Shown here: piece by piece, positions 24,277 through 32,061 of the stretch | How the letters are laid out: every line of letters starts with the position of its first letter | Numbering within the stretch: the first letter of the stretch is position 1 | NCBI RefSeq assembly: GCF_902374955.1 | Contig: NZ_CABKRX010000028.1 | Span: forward strand, 1-34,036 | Origin: Bacillus massilioanorexius | GTDB lineage: Bacteria; Bacillota; Bacilli; Bacillales; DSM-1321 | Length of the DNA: 34,036 nucleotides | Reading direction: 5' to 3' | The notes under the pieces: model-generated | What the model was told of the DNA's origin: nothing | The model's database searches: none | What the model saw: only the letters and a program-made list of their open reading frames with translations | Translations under genes and position numbers: made by a program

Positions 24277-24315
24277 AAAAATCTAGACTCTTCATTAGAA
24301 GGTCTAGATTTTTTT
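24277..24315 (+). terminator. Intrinsic terminator after the MFS exporter
   Basis: aaaaatctagactctt and aaggtctagattttttt form a stem of about 12-15 bp with one interruption, ending in a T-run. Confidence 0.9.
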
Positions 24316-24454
24316 GTTTGAACTTAGGAGTTAGTCTAATCTTTACTCTGCAATTCTTTCTTTCAAGATGTTTTCTTCTAAACAAAATACGTTTAGCAAT
24401 GAATGGAAGAGTGTAATAAGAAAATATCACTTGAATGAAGGAAGGTTATTGGTT

Positions 24455-24877
24455 ATGACGAAAAAAGCGCTGAAGCGAGTTATAATAATTTTGTTTTTCT
24501 TTACTGGAATAGGTGCGATGGCTGGAGGATTTGGTTTCATTGTAGATCCTTCTGGGAAGACGTTAGGCATGTCGACTGAGATTTTACCGAGTGAGGTTTT
24601 CTTTGATTTTCTCATACCAGGTCTATTCTTATTCATTGTTATTGGAATAGGGCATATTTTAGTTACCATTCTATTTTTAATATCACGTTCACTTGGAGTT
24701 TGGAAGTACTTATTTTTAATGGGATTTATATTGGGGATTTGGATTATTATACAGATTTTAATGATTGGCTATTTATCCGTACTACAACCAATCTATTTGT
24801 TGGTAGCCTTAGTTGAAATGTTTTTGGCTTCGAAATGGCATAAAGCTGCCGATAATGTCATGTATGTATTGAAATGA
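24455..24877 (+). CDS. Small four-span membrane protein, unknown
   Basis: A 140-residue protein (MTKKALKRVIIILFFFTGIG ...) has four predicted membrane spans (about 10-30, 48-70, 80-100, 105-125) and short charged ends. The ATG at 24455 has gaaggaagg nine bases upstream. The in-frame ATG at 24368 would add a polar 29-residue N-terminus without a ribosome site. A PSGKTLGMSTEILPS loop lies between the first two spans. I do not recognise a named family with certainty. It stands alone, between the exporter terminator and the pbuG leader. A weak stem (cgaacttta / taatgttcg, followed by tctttttt, about 24981-25024) may end its transcript. Confidence 0.75.
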   Translation: MTKKALKRVIIILFFFTGIGAMAGGFGFIVDPSGKTLGMSTEILPSEVFFDFLIPGLFLFIVIGIGHILVTILFLISRSLGVWKYLFLMGFILGIWIIIQILMIGYLSVLQPIYLLVALVEMFLASKWHKAADNVMYVLK

Positions 24878-25026
24878 AAGGTGAAATAGATGGTAATAAT
24901 CGCTATTTAAAAATAGAGAAAACTATACTGTTAGCTAAATATGGAAAATAATGTGTCGTTTTCATGAAAAAAAGAGTAGAAAGCGAACTTTAAAACTATC
25001 AGAAAAAATAATGTTCGTCTTTTTTC

Positions 25027-25055
25027 TTGACTTTTATATTTTGTGTTGTTAATAT
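25027..25055 (+). promoter_or_regulatory. Promoter of the pbuG leader
   Basis: TTGACT (25027-25032), 17 bases, TAATAT (25050-25055); predicted start near 25062, about 25 bases before the riboswitch. Confidence 0.55.
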
Positions 25056-25086
25056 GATTACAGAAATTATATTTAACTTAATATTG

Positions 25087-25159
25087 TTAGTCGTATATTC
25101 TTGGGGATATGGCCCAAAAGTTTCTACCAAGCTGCCATGAACGGCTTGACTACGATGAA
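25087..25159 (+). ncRNA. Guanine-class purine riboswitch (pbuG leader)
   Basis: The purine-aptamer core is complete: P1 tcgta/tacga, the ggggatatggccc P2 hairpin, gtttctacc, P3 caagc-tgccatgaac-ggcttg, and the 3' gactacga. The specificity base is C (gaCtac), so guanine or hypoxanthine is expected. It should shut off uptake when guanine is abundant. Confidence 0.95.
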
Positions 25160-25236
25160 ATGATTACCTTTTTTAACTGTAACAAGTATTATGCAACTTG
25201 TGTGAAAAGGGTAGTTTCTTATTTTCATTGATTGTC

Positions 25237-25268
25237 AAAGCTCCGTTCTATATAGACGGAGCTTTTTC
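25237..25268 (+). terminator. Expression-platform terminator of the pbuG riboswitch
   Basis: aaagctccgt pairs with acggagcttt around tctatatag and is followed by ttctg. Upstream, taccttttt/aaaagggta with an inner acaagt/acttgt stem (25165-25213) forms another hairpin that could be the alternative fold. Confidence 0.85.
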
Positions 25269-25328
25269 TGTGGGGAAAAGGGATCTCATAAGGTATTACA
25301 ACAACAAATTTTCGGAGGGAAATTGATA

Positions 25329-26660
25329 ATGAAAAAATATTTTCAATTTGATGAGCTTGGCACAAGCTATAGAAGTGAAATTATTGGTGGTATTACAACA
25401 TTCTTAGCGATGGCATACATCCTTGTAGTAAACCCAAATGTTTTAACACTAGCTGATATTGCAGATTTTCCTGCCGAGCTAAGAATGGATAAAGGTGCTG
25501 TATTCGTAGCAACAGCATTAGCTGCAGCGGTTGGTAGTATCTTGATGGGACTAATCGCAAGGTTCCCAGTTGCTCTTGCTCCTGGTATGGGTCTAAACGC
25601 ACTGTTTGCTTATACAGCCGTGTTAACATTAGGTATTCCTTGGCAAACCGCTTTAACTGGTGTTTTAATTTCTGGGGTAATTTTCGTATGTTTATCTCTT
25701 TCAGGTATCCGTGAAAAGATTATTAATGCTATTCCAGTTGAATTGAAAAATGCAGTTGGAGCAGGTATTGGTATATTCATTGCTTTTATCGGATTACAAA
25801 GTGCAGGAATCGTTGTTGCTAATTCAGCTACATTAGTTGGAATTGGTGATTTAACAAATGGTAATACATTATTAGCAATCTTCGGAATCGTTATTGCGGT
25901 TATTTTATTAACAAGAGGATTTAAAGCAGCCATTTTTATTGGTATGATTATTTCTACAATTGTTGGTATGATTTTTGGATTAATTAAAGTTCCAAGCCAA
26001 ATAGTTGGTGCTGTACCAAGTATCGAGCCAACTTTTGGAGCAGCTTTTGAAGCATTTAAAGAACCGTCACAATTATTAACAGGTGATATTTTCATTGTTA
26101 TTTTAACATTCTTATTCGTAGCCTTCTTTGATACAGCTGGAACATTAGTAGCTGTTACGAAACAAGCGGGTATTATGAAAGGAAACGAACTACCACGCGC
26201 TGGTAGAGGTCTATTAGCAGATTCACTTGCGATTGTAGCTGGAGCTATTTTTGGTACATCTACAACAACTTCTTTCGTTGAGTCAACTGCTGGGGTTGCA
26301 GCTGGAGCACGTACAGGATTTGCAGCAATCGTAACTGGTATTTTAATGCTATTGTCGCTATTCTTCTTCCCGTTACTATCTGTTATCACATCTGCTGTAA
26401 CAGCACCTGCACTAATTATTGTTGGTGTTCTTATGGCAACGTCACTTAAAGATATCGAGTGGAATAAGTTTGAAGTAGCAGTACCTGCTTTCTTTACAGT
26501 TGTAATGATGGCATTAACATATAGTATTGCAACTGGTATAGCAATTGGATTCTTATTCTATCCAATTACAATGATTGTTTCAGGAAAAGCGAAAAAAGTA
26601 CATCCGATTATGTATGGATTAGCTGTTATTTTCTTGTTATACTTTATCTTTTTAAAATAA
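25329..26660 (+). CDS. pbuG: Guanine/hypoxanthine permease (AzgA-type NCS2)
   Basis: This 443-residue purine permease has about 12-14 spans and the AzgA-family signatures: GGITTFLAMAYILVVNPN at residues about 20-37, FPVALAPGMGLNALFAYT near 80-97, AVGAGIGIFIAFIGLQSAG, and FFDTAGTLVAVTKQAG, then GTSTTTSFVESTAGVAAGAR. It imports hypoxanthine and guanine with protons. Start: ATG 25329 behind ggaggga (25314-25320); the TTG at 25323 is less likely. It is controlled by the guanine riboswitch. The guaA-pbuG proximity matches B. subtilis, here interrupted by the tetR-MFS pair and a small membrane gene. Confidence 0.96.
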   Translation: MKKYFQFDELGTSYRSEIIGGITTFLAMAYILVVNPNVLTLADIADFPAELRMDKGAVFVATALAAAVGSILMGLIARFPVALAPGMGLNALFAYTAVLTLGIPWQTALTGVLISGVIFVCLSLSGIREKIINAIPVELKNAVGAGIGIFIAFIGLQSAGIVVANSATLVGIGDLTNGNTLLAIFGIVIAVILLTRGFKAAIFIGMIISTIVGMIFGLIKVPSQIVGAVPSIEPTFGAAFEAFKEPSQLLTGDIFIVILTFLFVAFFDTAGTLVAVTKQAGIMKGNELPRAGRGLLADSLAIVAGAIFGTSTTTSFVESTAGVAAGARTGFAAIVTGILMLLSLFFFPLLSVITSAVTAPALIIVGVLMATSLKDIEWNKFEVAVPAFFTVVMMALTYSIATGIAIGFLFYPITMIVSGKAKKVHPIMYGLAVIFLLYFIFLK

Positions 26661-26679
26661 TAATTAAAGTACTTTATAG

Positions 26680-26724
26680 AGCTAGTCCAACTATCATATA
26701 TGATAGTTGGACTAGCTTTTTTTG
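26680..26724 (+). terminator. Strong terminator after pbuG, a 38-bp perfect palindrome
   Basis: agctagtccaactatcata is followed without spacer by its exact reverse complement, then a run of T. It ends 64 bases after the pbuG stop and isolates pbuG from the DUF3147 genes. Confidence 0.93.
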
Positions 26725-26879
26725 TGTTTATGCTTAGTTTACTAGTGTTTGAAATGTTATATGAATAAACCATTTTTGGTAATAATTTTTTAGAGAAAAA
26801 AGAGGTTTAGTAATGTGAATTAATGAACAATATTAAAGTAGTAATTATTCGTATAATAATTGTTAAGAGGGGAAATACA

Positions 26880-27245
26880 GTGAGTGAATTATCTGTAAGT
26901 GCATTAGTTATTCGATTTGTGTTAGGTGGTTTAGCCGTTTTAGCTTCAACAATTATTTCAAGGAGGTTAGGAGAAAGAGTTGGAGGTATATTTGCTGCTT
27001 TCCCAGCCGTTTATTTAGCGGCCTTACTTTCTATAGCGCTAGATTTTAAAGGTGAGCTTCTTGTTGAACACTCCGTTGTTCTATCAAAAGGTGCTATTTT
27101 CGGTATGCTAATTAATATTTTTATCGCCGTTATCGCTGGGTATTTGCTACCGAAGCAAGGATGGAAAATAGGTCTAACAAATTCTATGATGTGTTGGCTT
27201 GTATTTTCAGTAGCTGTTGTATTGCTTACGTCGCAGTTTAAATAA
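26880..27245 (+). CDS. DUF3147 family membrane protein (first of a tandem pair)
   Basis: A 121-residue protein has four hydrophobic spans: VIRFVLGGLAVLASTIIS, then GGIFAAFPAVYLAALLSIAL, GAIFGMLINIFIAVIAGYLL, and a last span MCWLVFSVAVVLLT. The GGIFAAFPAV segment is shared with the next gene and is characteristic of DUF3147 as I recall it. The start is GTG 26880, with agagggg seven bases upstream; the ATG at 26823 has no ribosome site. Fifteen bases separate it from the second copy. The two probably assemble as a four-plus-four-span pair. Function is unknown. Confidence 0.82.
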   Translation: MSELSVSALVIRFVLGGLAVLASTIISRRLGERVGGIFAAFPAVYLAALLSIALDFKGELLVEHSVVLSKGAIFGMLINIFIAVIAGYLLPKQGWKIGLTNSMMCWLVFSVAVVLLTSQFK

Positions 27246-27259
27246 GGGGGTGAGAAGAA

Positions 27260-27628
27260 GTGGATAAAGATTTATGGTTTCGTTTTTTACTTGGAGGAAC
27301 AGCGGTTATGCTAAGTTATCTCATTAGCGTCGTTTCTCCATGGAGGATATTAGCGGGGATATTTGCTGCATTTCCAGCTGTTATGATTACAGCTGTCATA
27401 ATGGTTGGAATAAAATCAGGATCTAAAAAGGCTGCTTATATAGCAAATGGCTCAGTGTTTGGGATGATTGGCGGGGTTGTTTGTGTTATCACTGTTTTGT
27501 TAGGTTTACAAATCAGTGGTAATTGGTTGTTTAGTATTTGTATTGGTATTTTTAGTTGGTTAATAAGCTCTGTTGCTATTTCATATATAAGATTTAACCC
27601 TAAGCACATAACTGTAAAGAGAAAATAA
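27260..27628 (+). CDS. DUF3147 family membrane protein (second of a tandem pair)
   Basis: A 122-residue four-span protein is paralogous to the preceding gene: WFRFLLGGTAVMLSYLIS and LAGIFAAFPAVMITAVIMVG align with RFVLGGLAVLASTIIS and VGGIFAAFPAVYLAAL. A basic C-terminus (NPKHITVKRK) is probably cytoplasmic. The start is GTG 27260, behind agggggtga, which itself begins at the previous stop. The tandem suggests a heterodimeric small-membrane-protein pair, as in other duplicated families; that is inference. Confidence 0.82.
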   Translation: MDKDLWFRFLLGGTAVMLSYLISVVSPWRILAGIFAAFPAVMITAVIMVGIKSGSKKAAYIANGSVFGMIGGVVCVITVLLGLQISGNWLFSICIGIFSWLISSVAISYIRFNPKHITVKRK

Positions 27629-27774
27629 TACATAAACAATAGAGATGTGATGTGAAAAATTAGAGTCATTGTTGCAATCTTTTTTACGAATATTACTAGA
27701 TCTGTAAGAGAAAAAATGATTTACATCTTTTAGTAGATTAAAAGTCGCATTGCTATTTCTATAATAGTTGTGTT

Positions 27775-27806
27775 GAGCAGAAAGAATTTTTCTCTGCTCT
27801 TTTTTA
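27775..27806 (+). terminator. Intrinsic terminator after the DUF3147 pair
   Basis: gagcagaaaga and ttctctgctc form a stem ending in tttttta. It lies 147 bases after the second DUF3147 stop. The remaining gap to 28041 holds a cre-like site and otherwise nothing I can assign. Confidence 0.8.
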
Positions 27807-27909
27807 TTTGCGGAATAAAATCATATTTGTAAGAATTGGGAATTTAAGTTAAAATTATACTTGTAATATTTAGAAAAACATTCCAAGTTAGTAAATTTTA
27901 CATAGTTTT

Positions 27910-27925
27910 TTGTAACCGTTTTCTA
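27910..27925 (+). promoter_or_regulatory. cre-like site upstream of the beta-oxidation cluster
   Basis: TTGTAACCGTTTTCTA fits WTGNAANCGNWNNCAW with one mismatch (T for A at position 15). It lies 117 bases before the acyl-CoA dehydrogenase start. CcpA repression of fatty-acid degradation is known in Bacillus. I did not find a clear FadR-type operator or a confident promoter here. Confidence 0.5.
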
Positions 27926-28041
27926 ACAGGTTAATCCTCGTATGTTTTACCCCGATTTCCAAACTTCTATATTTCTTCTGGCAAAGTTTAAATGTAAATT
28001 GTCATCTATCGGTATATAACGACAAATGGAGGAGAGAGATA

Positions 28042-29187
28042 ATGAAGCATCCATATTTAAGAGAAGAACATGAGATTTTTCGTCAATCATTCAGAAAGTT
28101 TTTGGAGAAAGAAGCATACCCTTATTATGAACAATGGGAAGAAGATCGAATTATTCCTCGCTCTTTTTGGACAAAGATGGGTGAGCAAGGTTTTTTATGT
28201 CCAGACTTACCTGAAGAATATGGTGGTAGTGAAGTAGACTGGGGATTCAATGTTGTAATAAATGAAGAGTTGGAGAAAGTAGGTTCAGGTTTAGTTGGAA
28301 TAGGTCTTCATAGTGACGTTAATATCCCGTATATTATGGCGTTTGGAACAGATGAGCAAAAAGAAAGATGGCTGCCAAAATGTGTTAGTGGAGAGTGTAT
28401 TACAGCTATTGCTATGACAGAACCAGGAGCAGGGTCGGATTTAGCAAATATAAGTACAACGGCTGTTTTAAATGGAGACCATTATATTGTTAATGGACAA
28501 AAAACATTTATAACTAATGGTATTCATTCTGATTTAGTCATCGTCGCTTGTAAAACAAATCCGAAAGCAGTGCCTAAGCATAAAGGCATTAGTTTGTTGG
28601 TTATTGAAAGAGATCATCCGGGATTTTCTCGAGGTAGAAAACTAGATAAAATTGGCTTACATTGTCAGGATACAGCAGAATTGATTTTTGAAGACTGTAA
28701 AGTCCCAAAAGAAAATCTACTAGGGGAAGAAGGTCATGGTTTTCTTTATATGATGCAAAAACTACAGCAGGAACGTCTTATCGTGGCTATTGCTGCGCAG
28801 GTTGCTTCTGAAGAAATGCTATCTACTACATTAGACTATGTAAAATCTCGTCAGGCATTTGGTAAGTCAATTGGACAATTCCAAAATACACAATTCAAAT
28901 TAGCAGAGATGGCGACGGATATCGAAATGGGAAGAGTATTTCTAGATTCCTTAATAGCTGATCATATAGCGGGAAAAGATGTTGTGACAAAAGTTTCGAT
29001 GGCGAAATGGAAATATACTGAACTAGCTAAAAAGATTGCAGGCGAATGTCTCCAACTTCATGGTGGATATGGTTATATGGAAGAATATAAGATTGCTAGG
29101 AGATACCGTGATATTCCGGTAGCGAGCATTTATGCTGGCACCAATGAAATAATGAAAACAATTATAGCAAAGAATTTAGGACTATAA
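28042..29187 (+). CDS. Acyl-CoA dehydrogenase, long-chain (LCAD-like)
   Basis: This 381-residue FAD enzyme introduces the alpha-beta double bond in acyl-CoA. It has the family signatures IAMTEPGAGSDLANISTTA (residues about 123-141), NGQKTFITNG (151-160), and ECLQLHGGYGYMEEYKIARR near the end. The usual MCAD/SCAD catalytic Glu site reads YAGTNEIM (Ala365). A Glu is present at 244 in LQQERLIV, the position used as the catalytic base in LCAD and isovaleryl-CoA dehydrogenase. So it is active but of the LCAD/IVD type. Start: ATG 28042 behind ggaggaga. It is first in a cluster with thiolase (20 bases on) and two acyl-CoA synthetases, pointing to fatty-acid or branched-acid degradation. Electron transfer would need EtfAB, encoded elsewhere. 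Confidence 0.94.
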   Translation: MKHPYLREEHEIFRQSFRKFLEKEAYPYYEQWEEDRIIPRSFWTKMGEQGFLCPDLPEEYGGSEVDWGFNVVINEELEKVGSGLVGIGLHSDVNIPYIMAFGTDEQKERWLPKCVSGECITAIAMTEPGAGSDLANISTTAVLNGDHYIVNGQKTFITNGIHSDLVIVACKTNPKAVPKHKGISLLVIERDHPGFSRGRKLDKIGLHCQDTAELIFEDCKVPKENLLGEEGHGFLYMMQKLQQERLIVAIAAQVASEEMLSTTLDYVKSRQAFGKSIGQFQNTQFKLAEMATDIEMGRVFLDSLIADHIAGKDVVTKVSMAKWKYTELAKKIAGECLQLHGGYGYMEEYKIARRYRDIPVASIYAGTNEIMKTIIAKNLGL

Positions 29188-29206
29188 GTGTTTGGGGAGG
29201 GGTTTC

Positions 29207-30361
29207 ATGAGACAAGCGGTAATAGTGGAAGGTGTTAGGACGCCTGTTGGTAAGAAAAATGGATATTTAAAAGATATAAGAGCGGATGACTTAGCAGGTA
29301 TGGTGATAAAAGAATTAGTATATCGATCTGGTATTGAACCACGTCGAATAGAAGATGTTATTTTAGGCTGTGTATCTCAAATTGGCGAACAAGCGGGTGA
29401 TATTGCTAGGTTATCTGCCTTAATTGCAGGTCTTCCAGTTGAGGTTCCTGGTACAACGATTGATAGACAATGTGGTTCAAGCCAGCAAGCCATTCACTTT
29501 GCTGCCCAAGCTATTTTAGCTGGAGATATGGATATCGTCATTGCTGGCGGAGTGGAAAGTATGTCTAGGATTCCAATAGGTTCTAATTATCAAGGTATAG
29601 CTTTTAGCAATGCTTTGACTCAAAAATATGAAGTCATTCATCAAGGATTATCTGCCGAAAGAATTGCTGAGAAATATGGCTTTTCTCGAGAGGATCTGGA
29701 TCAGTATGCTTTATTAAGTCATCAAAAAGCAATCATGGCCCAGGAGGCTGGATATTTTGATAATGAAATAATGCCTATGGACATTTCATTAAGTAGTACA
29801 GAATCCGTTTTAATTCAGGAAGATGCAGGTCCAAGGAGGGAAACAACGCTTGAAGCCTTAGGGAAGTTAAAACCTGCTTTTAAAGAAAATGGTTCAATTC
29901 ATGCAGGAAATGCAAGTCAAATCAGCGATGGTGCGGCAGCTGTCCTTATTATGAGCAAAGAAAAGGCAGAAGAACTAGGGTTTAAACCGAAATTTTTAAT
30001 TCACACGAGAGTTATTGTGGGATCTGACCCAACCTTAATGTTAACAGGACCTATTCCTGCCACACAAAAAGCGTTGGAAAAAGCAGGTCTATCTATTGAC
30101 GATATTGATGTTTTTGAAGTGAATGAAGCCTTTGCTTCAGTAACATTAGCTTGGTTAAAAGAAACAGGTGCTAATCCAGATAAGTTGAATCCTTGTGGAG
30201 GAGCAATTGCACTTGGGCACCCTTTAGGTGCGAGTGGTGCTAGACTAATGCTTACAATGATGAATCACTTAGAAAGAACAGGTGGTAGATTTGGTTTGCA
30301 AACGATGTGTGAAGGTCATGGCATGGCTAATGCTACCATAATAGAAAGATTAGATGGATAG
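29207..30361 (+). CDS. Thiolase (acetyl-CoA C-acyltransferase)
   Basis: This 384-residue thiolase has all catalytic residues: Cys89 in DRQCGSSQQA, His338 in GHPLGASGARL, and Cys368 in MCEGHGMANA, plus NEAFASVTLAW. It cleaves 3-ketoacyl-CoA or condenses acetyl-CoA. With an acyl-CoA dehydrogenase upstream and acyl-CoA synthetases downstream, the degradative direction is more likely. Start: ATG 29207 behind ggggagggg. An in-frame GTG at 29192 precedes that ribosome site and is rejected. The final Cys motif is CEGHG, compared with the CxGxG of most family members, which agrees. Confidence 0.95.
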   Translation: MRQAVIVEGVRTPVGKKNGYLKDIRADDLAGMVIKELVYRSGIEPRRIEDVILGCVSQIGEQAGDIARLSALIAGLPVEVPGTTIDRQCGSSQQAIHFAAQAILAGDMDIVIAGGVESMSRIPIGSNYQGIAFSNALTQKYEVIHQGLSAERIAEKYGFSREDLDQYALLSHQKAIMAQEAGYFDNEIMPMDISLSSTESVLIQEDAGPRRETTLEALGKLKPAFKENGSIHAGNASQISDGAAAVLIMSKEKAEELGFKPKFLIHTRVIVGSDPTLMLTGPIPATQKALEKAGLSIDDIDVFEVNEAFASVTLAWLKETGANPDKLNPCGGAIALGHPLGASGARLMLTMMNHLERTGGRFGLQTMCEGHGMANATIIERLDG

Positions 30362-30430
30362 TTTAGCAATATTTTTGCTTATACTATAGATTTTGAGTTC
30401 TTTTTACAAGTTCTTAAAGGAGATGGAGGC

Positions 30431-32011
30431 ATGTCGATTACGATTGGTGAAGCTTTTAATGCAACCTTGAAGAAATTTCCAAACAAAGAAGCGCTGTATG
30501 ATGTAAGGAGTAATAACAGATACACGTATAGGGAATGGGGTGACCAAATTAATCGACTTGCTCACGCCTTGAAGCTGGAAGGTGTTAAGAGGGGAGATCG
30601 AGTGTCAACTTTTCTATTTAATAGAGAAGAGTTGGCAACGGCCTTTTTCGCTTGTGCGAAAATTGGTGCTGTATTTAACCCGATTAATTTCCGCTTGTTG
30701 GCAGAAGAAATAGCTTTTATTTTAGAGGATGCTGCGCCAAAAATTGTATTGTTTGAGGAGGCTGTGGAAGCGGTTGTTATGCAAGTTGAAATGCGTTTTC
30801 CTCATATTTCATTCTGGTATTGCGATCGAGATAAACGACCTTCATATGCTGAAAGCTATCAAGATAAGATTTTGACTGCTTCTTCTGAACTAGTTGAAGA
30901 ACAACTGAGCGAAGATGATGATTACGCTATTATGTATACAAGTGGAACAACGGGACGTCCAAAAGGAGTGATTCATCGACATCGAGATATGATTGAGCAT
31001 AGTAAAATAGTAGTAGAGAAGACAAAGTTAGATGCATCGGATCGCGGCCTAATTATTGCTCCGATGTTTCATTGCGCGGAGTTACACTGTGCTTTTTTGC
31101 CAAGGGTACACGTTGGTGCAGCAAATGTGATTATGCATCATTTTAATCCGGTAGAAACGCTTAGAACGATTGAAAGTGAAAAAATCACGAAATTCTTTGG
31201 AGCACCAACAATGTGGAACATGTTATTACAAGAGAAGTTTACGAAGTATGATTTGTCTAGTATTAAGCTTGGGTTATATGGGGCAGCTCCAATGGCGCCG
31301 GCACTTGTGCACGCCTGTCAAGAAAACTTTAAAGTACAGCTTGTACAAGCGTATGGGATGACAGAAATGGGTCCAGCAATTACCTTTCTTTCAGAAAATG
31401 ATCAGATAAGAAAAGCTGGTTCGGCTGGAAACGTGATTAAGCATCATGAAATTCGGATTGTGCGAACTAGTGAAGAAGGTCCTTCTGATCCAGATGATGT
31501 AATGCCAATTGGTCAAACGGGTGAAATTCTTGTTAAAGGCCCTTGTATGATGAAGGGATATTTTCAAAATGAAGAAGCGACGAGGAAAGCCTTATACAAA
31601 GATTGGTACCATACTAGAGATATCGGCTATTTGGATGAGGAAGGATATTTGTTTGTACAAGACCGAGTAGATGACATGATTATTAGTGGCGGTGAAAACA
31701 TTTATCCAAGAGAAGTTGAAGATATATTATATGAGCATCCTAGCATTTTAGATGTTGCGATACTAGGGCAACCAGATGAGCGTTGGGGAGAAACAGTGAC
31801 GGCTTTTATTGTGTCTAAAGATTCTTCCTTAACGGAAGTAGAACTGGATGAGTTTTGCAGAAATAGTCATAAACTAGCGAATTATAAGCGCCCAAGAAGA
31901 TATATCTTTAGTGAAACAATGCCAAGAAATGCAAGTGGAAAAATACAAAAATTTCTGTTGAAGAAGCAATTAGAGGATTTGTCACCTAATGAAAATTTAT
32001 CTGCTAATTAA
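30431..32011 (+). CDS. Acyl-CoA synthetase, AMP-binding (first copy)
   Basis: This 526-residue ANL-superfamily enzyme activates a carboxylic acid to its CoA thioester via an acyl-AMP. It has the P-loop A3 motif MYTSGTTGRPKGV (168-180), A5-like QAYGMTEMGP, A7/A8 YHTRDIGYLDEEGYLFVQDR, then VDDMIISGGENIYPREVE, and the catalytic Lys504 in NASGKIQK. Start: ATG 30431 with aaaggag eight bases upstream. It lies 69 bases after the thiolase with no terminator between, so they are probably one operon. Substrate chain length cannot be read from these motifs; fatty or branched-chain acids are likely from context. Confidence 0.93.
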   Translation: MSITIGEAFNATLKKFPNKEALYDVRSNNRYTYREWGDQINRLAHALKLEGVKRGDRVSTFLFNREELATAFFACAKIGAVFNPINFRLLAEEIAFILEDAAPKIVLFEEAVEAVVMQVEMRFPHISFWYCDRDKRPSYAESYQDKILTASSELVEEQLSEDDDYAIMYTSGTTGRPKGVIHRHRDMIEHSKIVVEKTKLDASDRGLIIAPMFHCAELHCAFLPRVHVGAANVIMHHFNPVETLRTIESEKITKFFGAPTMWNMLLQEKFTKYDLSSIKLGLYGAAPMAPALVHACQENFKVQLVQAYGMTEMGPAITFLSENDQIRKAGSAGNVIKHHEIRIVRTSEEGPSDPDDVMPIGQTGEILVKGPCMMKGYFQNEEATRKALYKDWYHTRDIGYLDEEGYLFVQDRVDDMIISGGENIYPREVEDILYEHPSILDVAILGQPDERWGETVTAFIVSKDSSLTEVELDEFCRNSHKLANYKRPRRYIFSETMPRNASGKIQKFLLKKQLEDLSPNENLSAN

Positions 32012-32061
32012 AATATGCTTATGAAATGATGTTCTAATTATAGTGAGAGGAGTAATGCTAA

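Noticed and set aside
24874..24951. 25-codon frame starting in the ATGA overlap with the small membrane protein
   Set aside because: It has no ribosome site of its own, is very short, and its product (MKGEIDGNNRYLKIEK...) has no recognisable feature.
25610..26389. 259-codon open frame on the minus strand
   Set aside because: It lies wholly inside pbuG in antisense, has no ribosome site, and its low-complexity Ile/Pro/Thr/Asn-rich product is a reflection of the hydrophobic permease codons.
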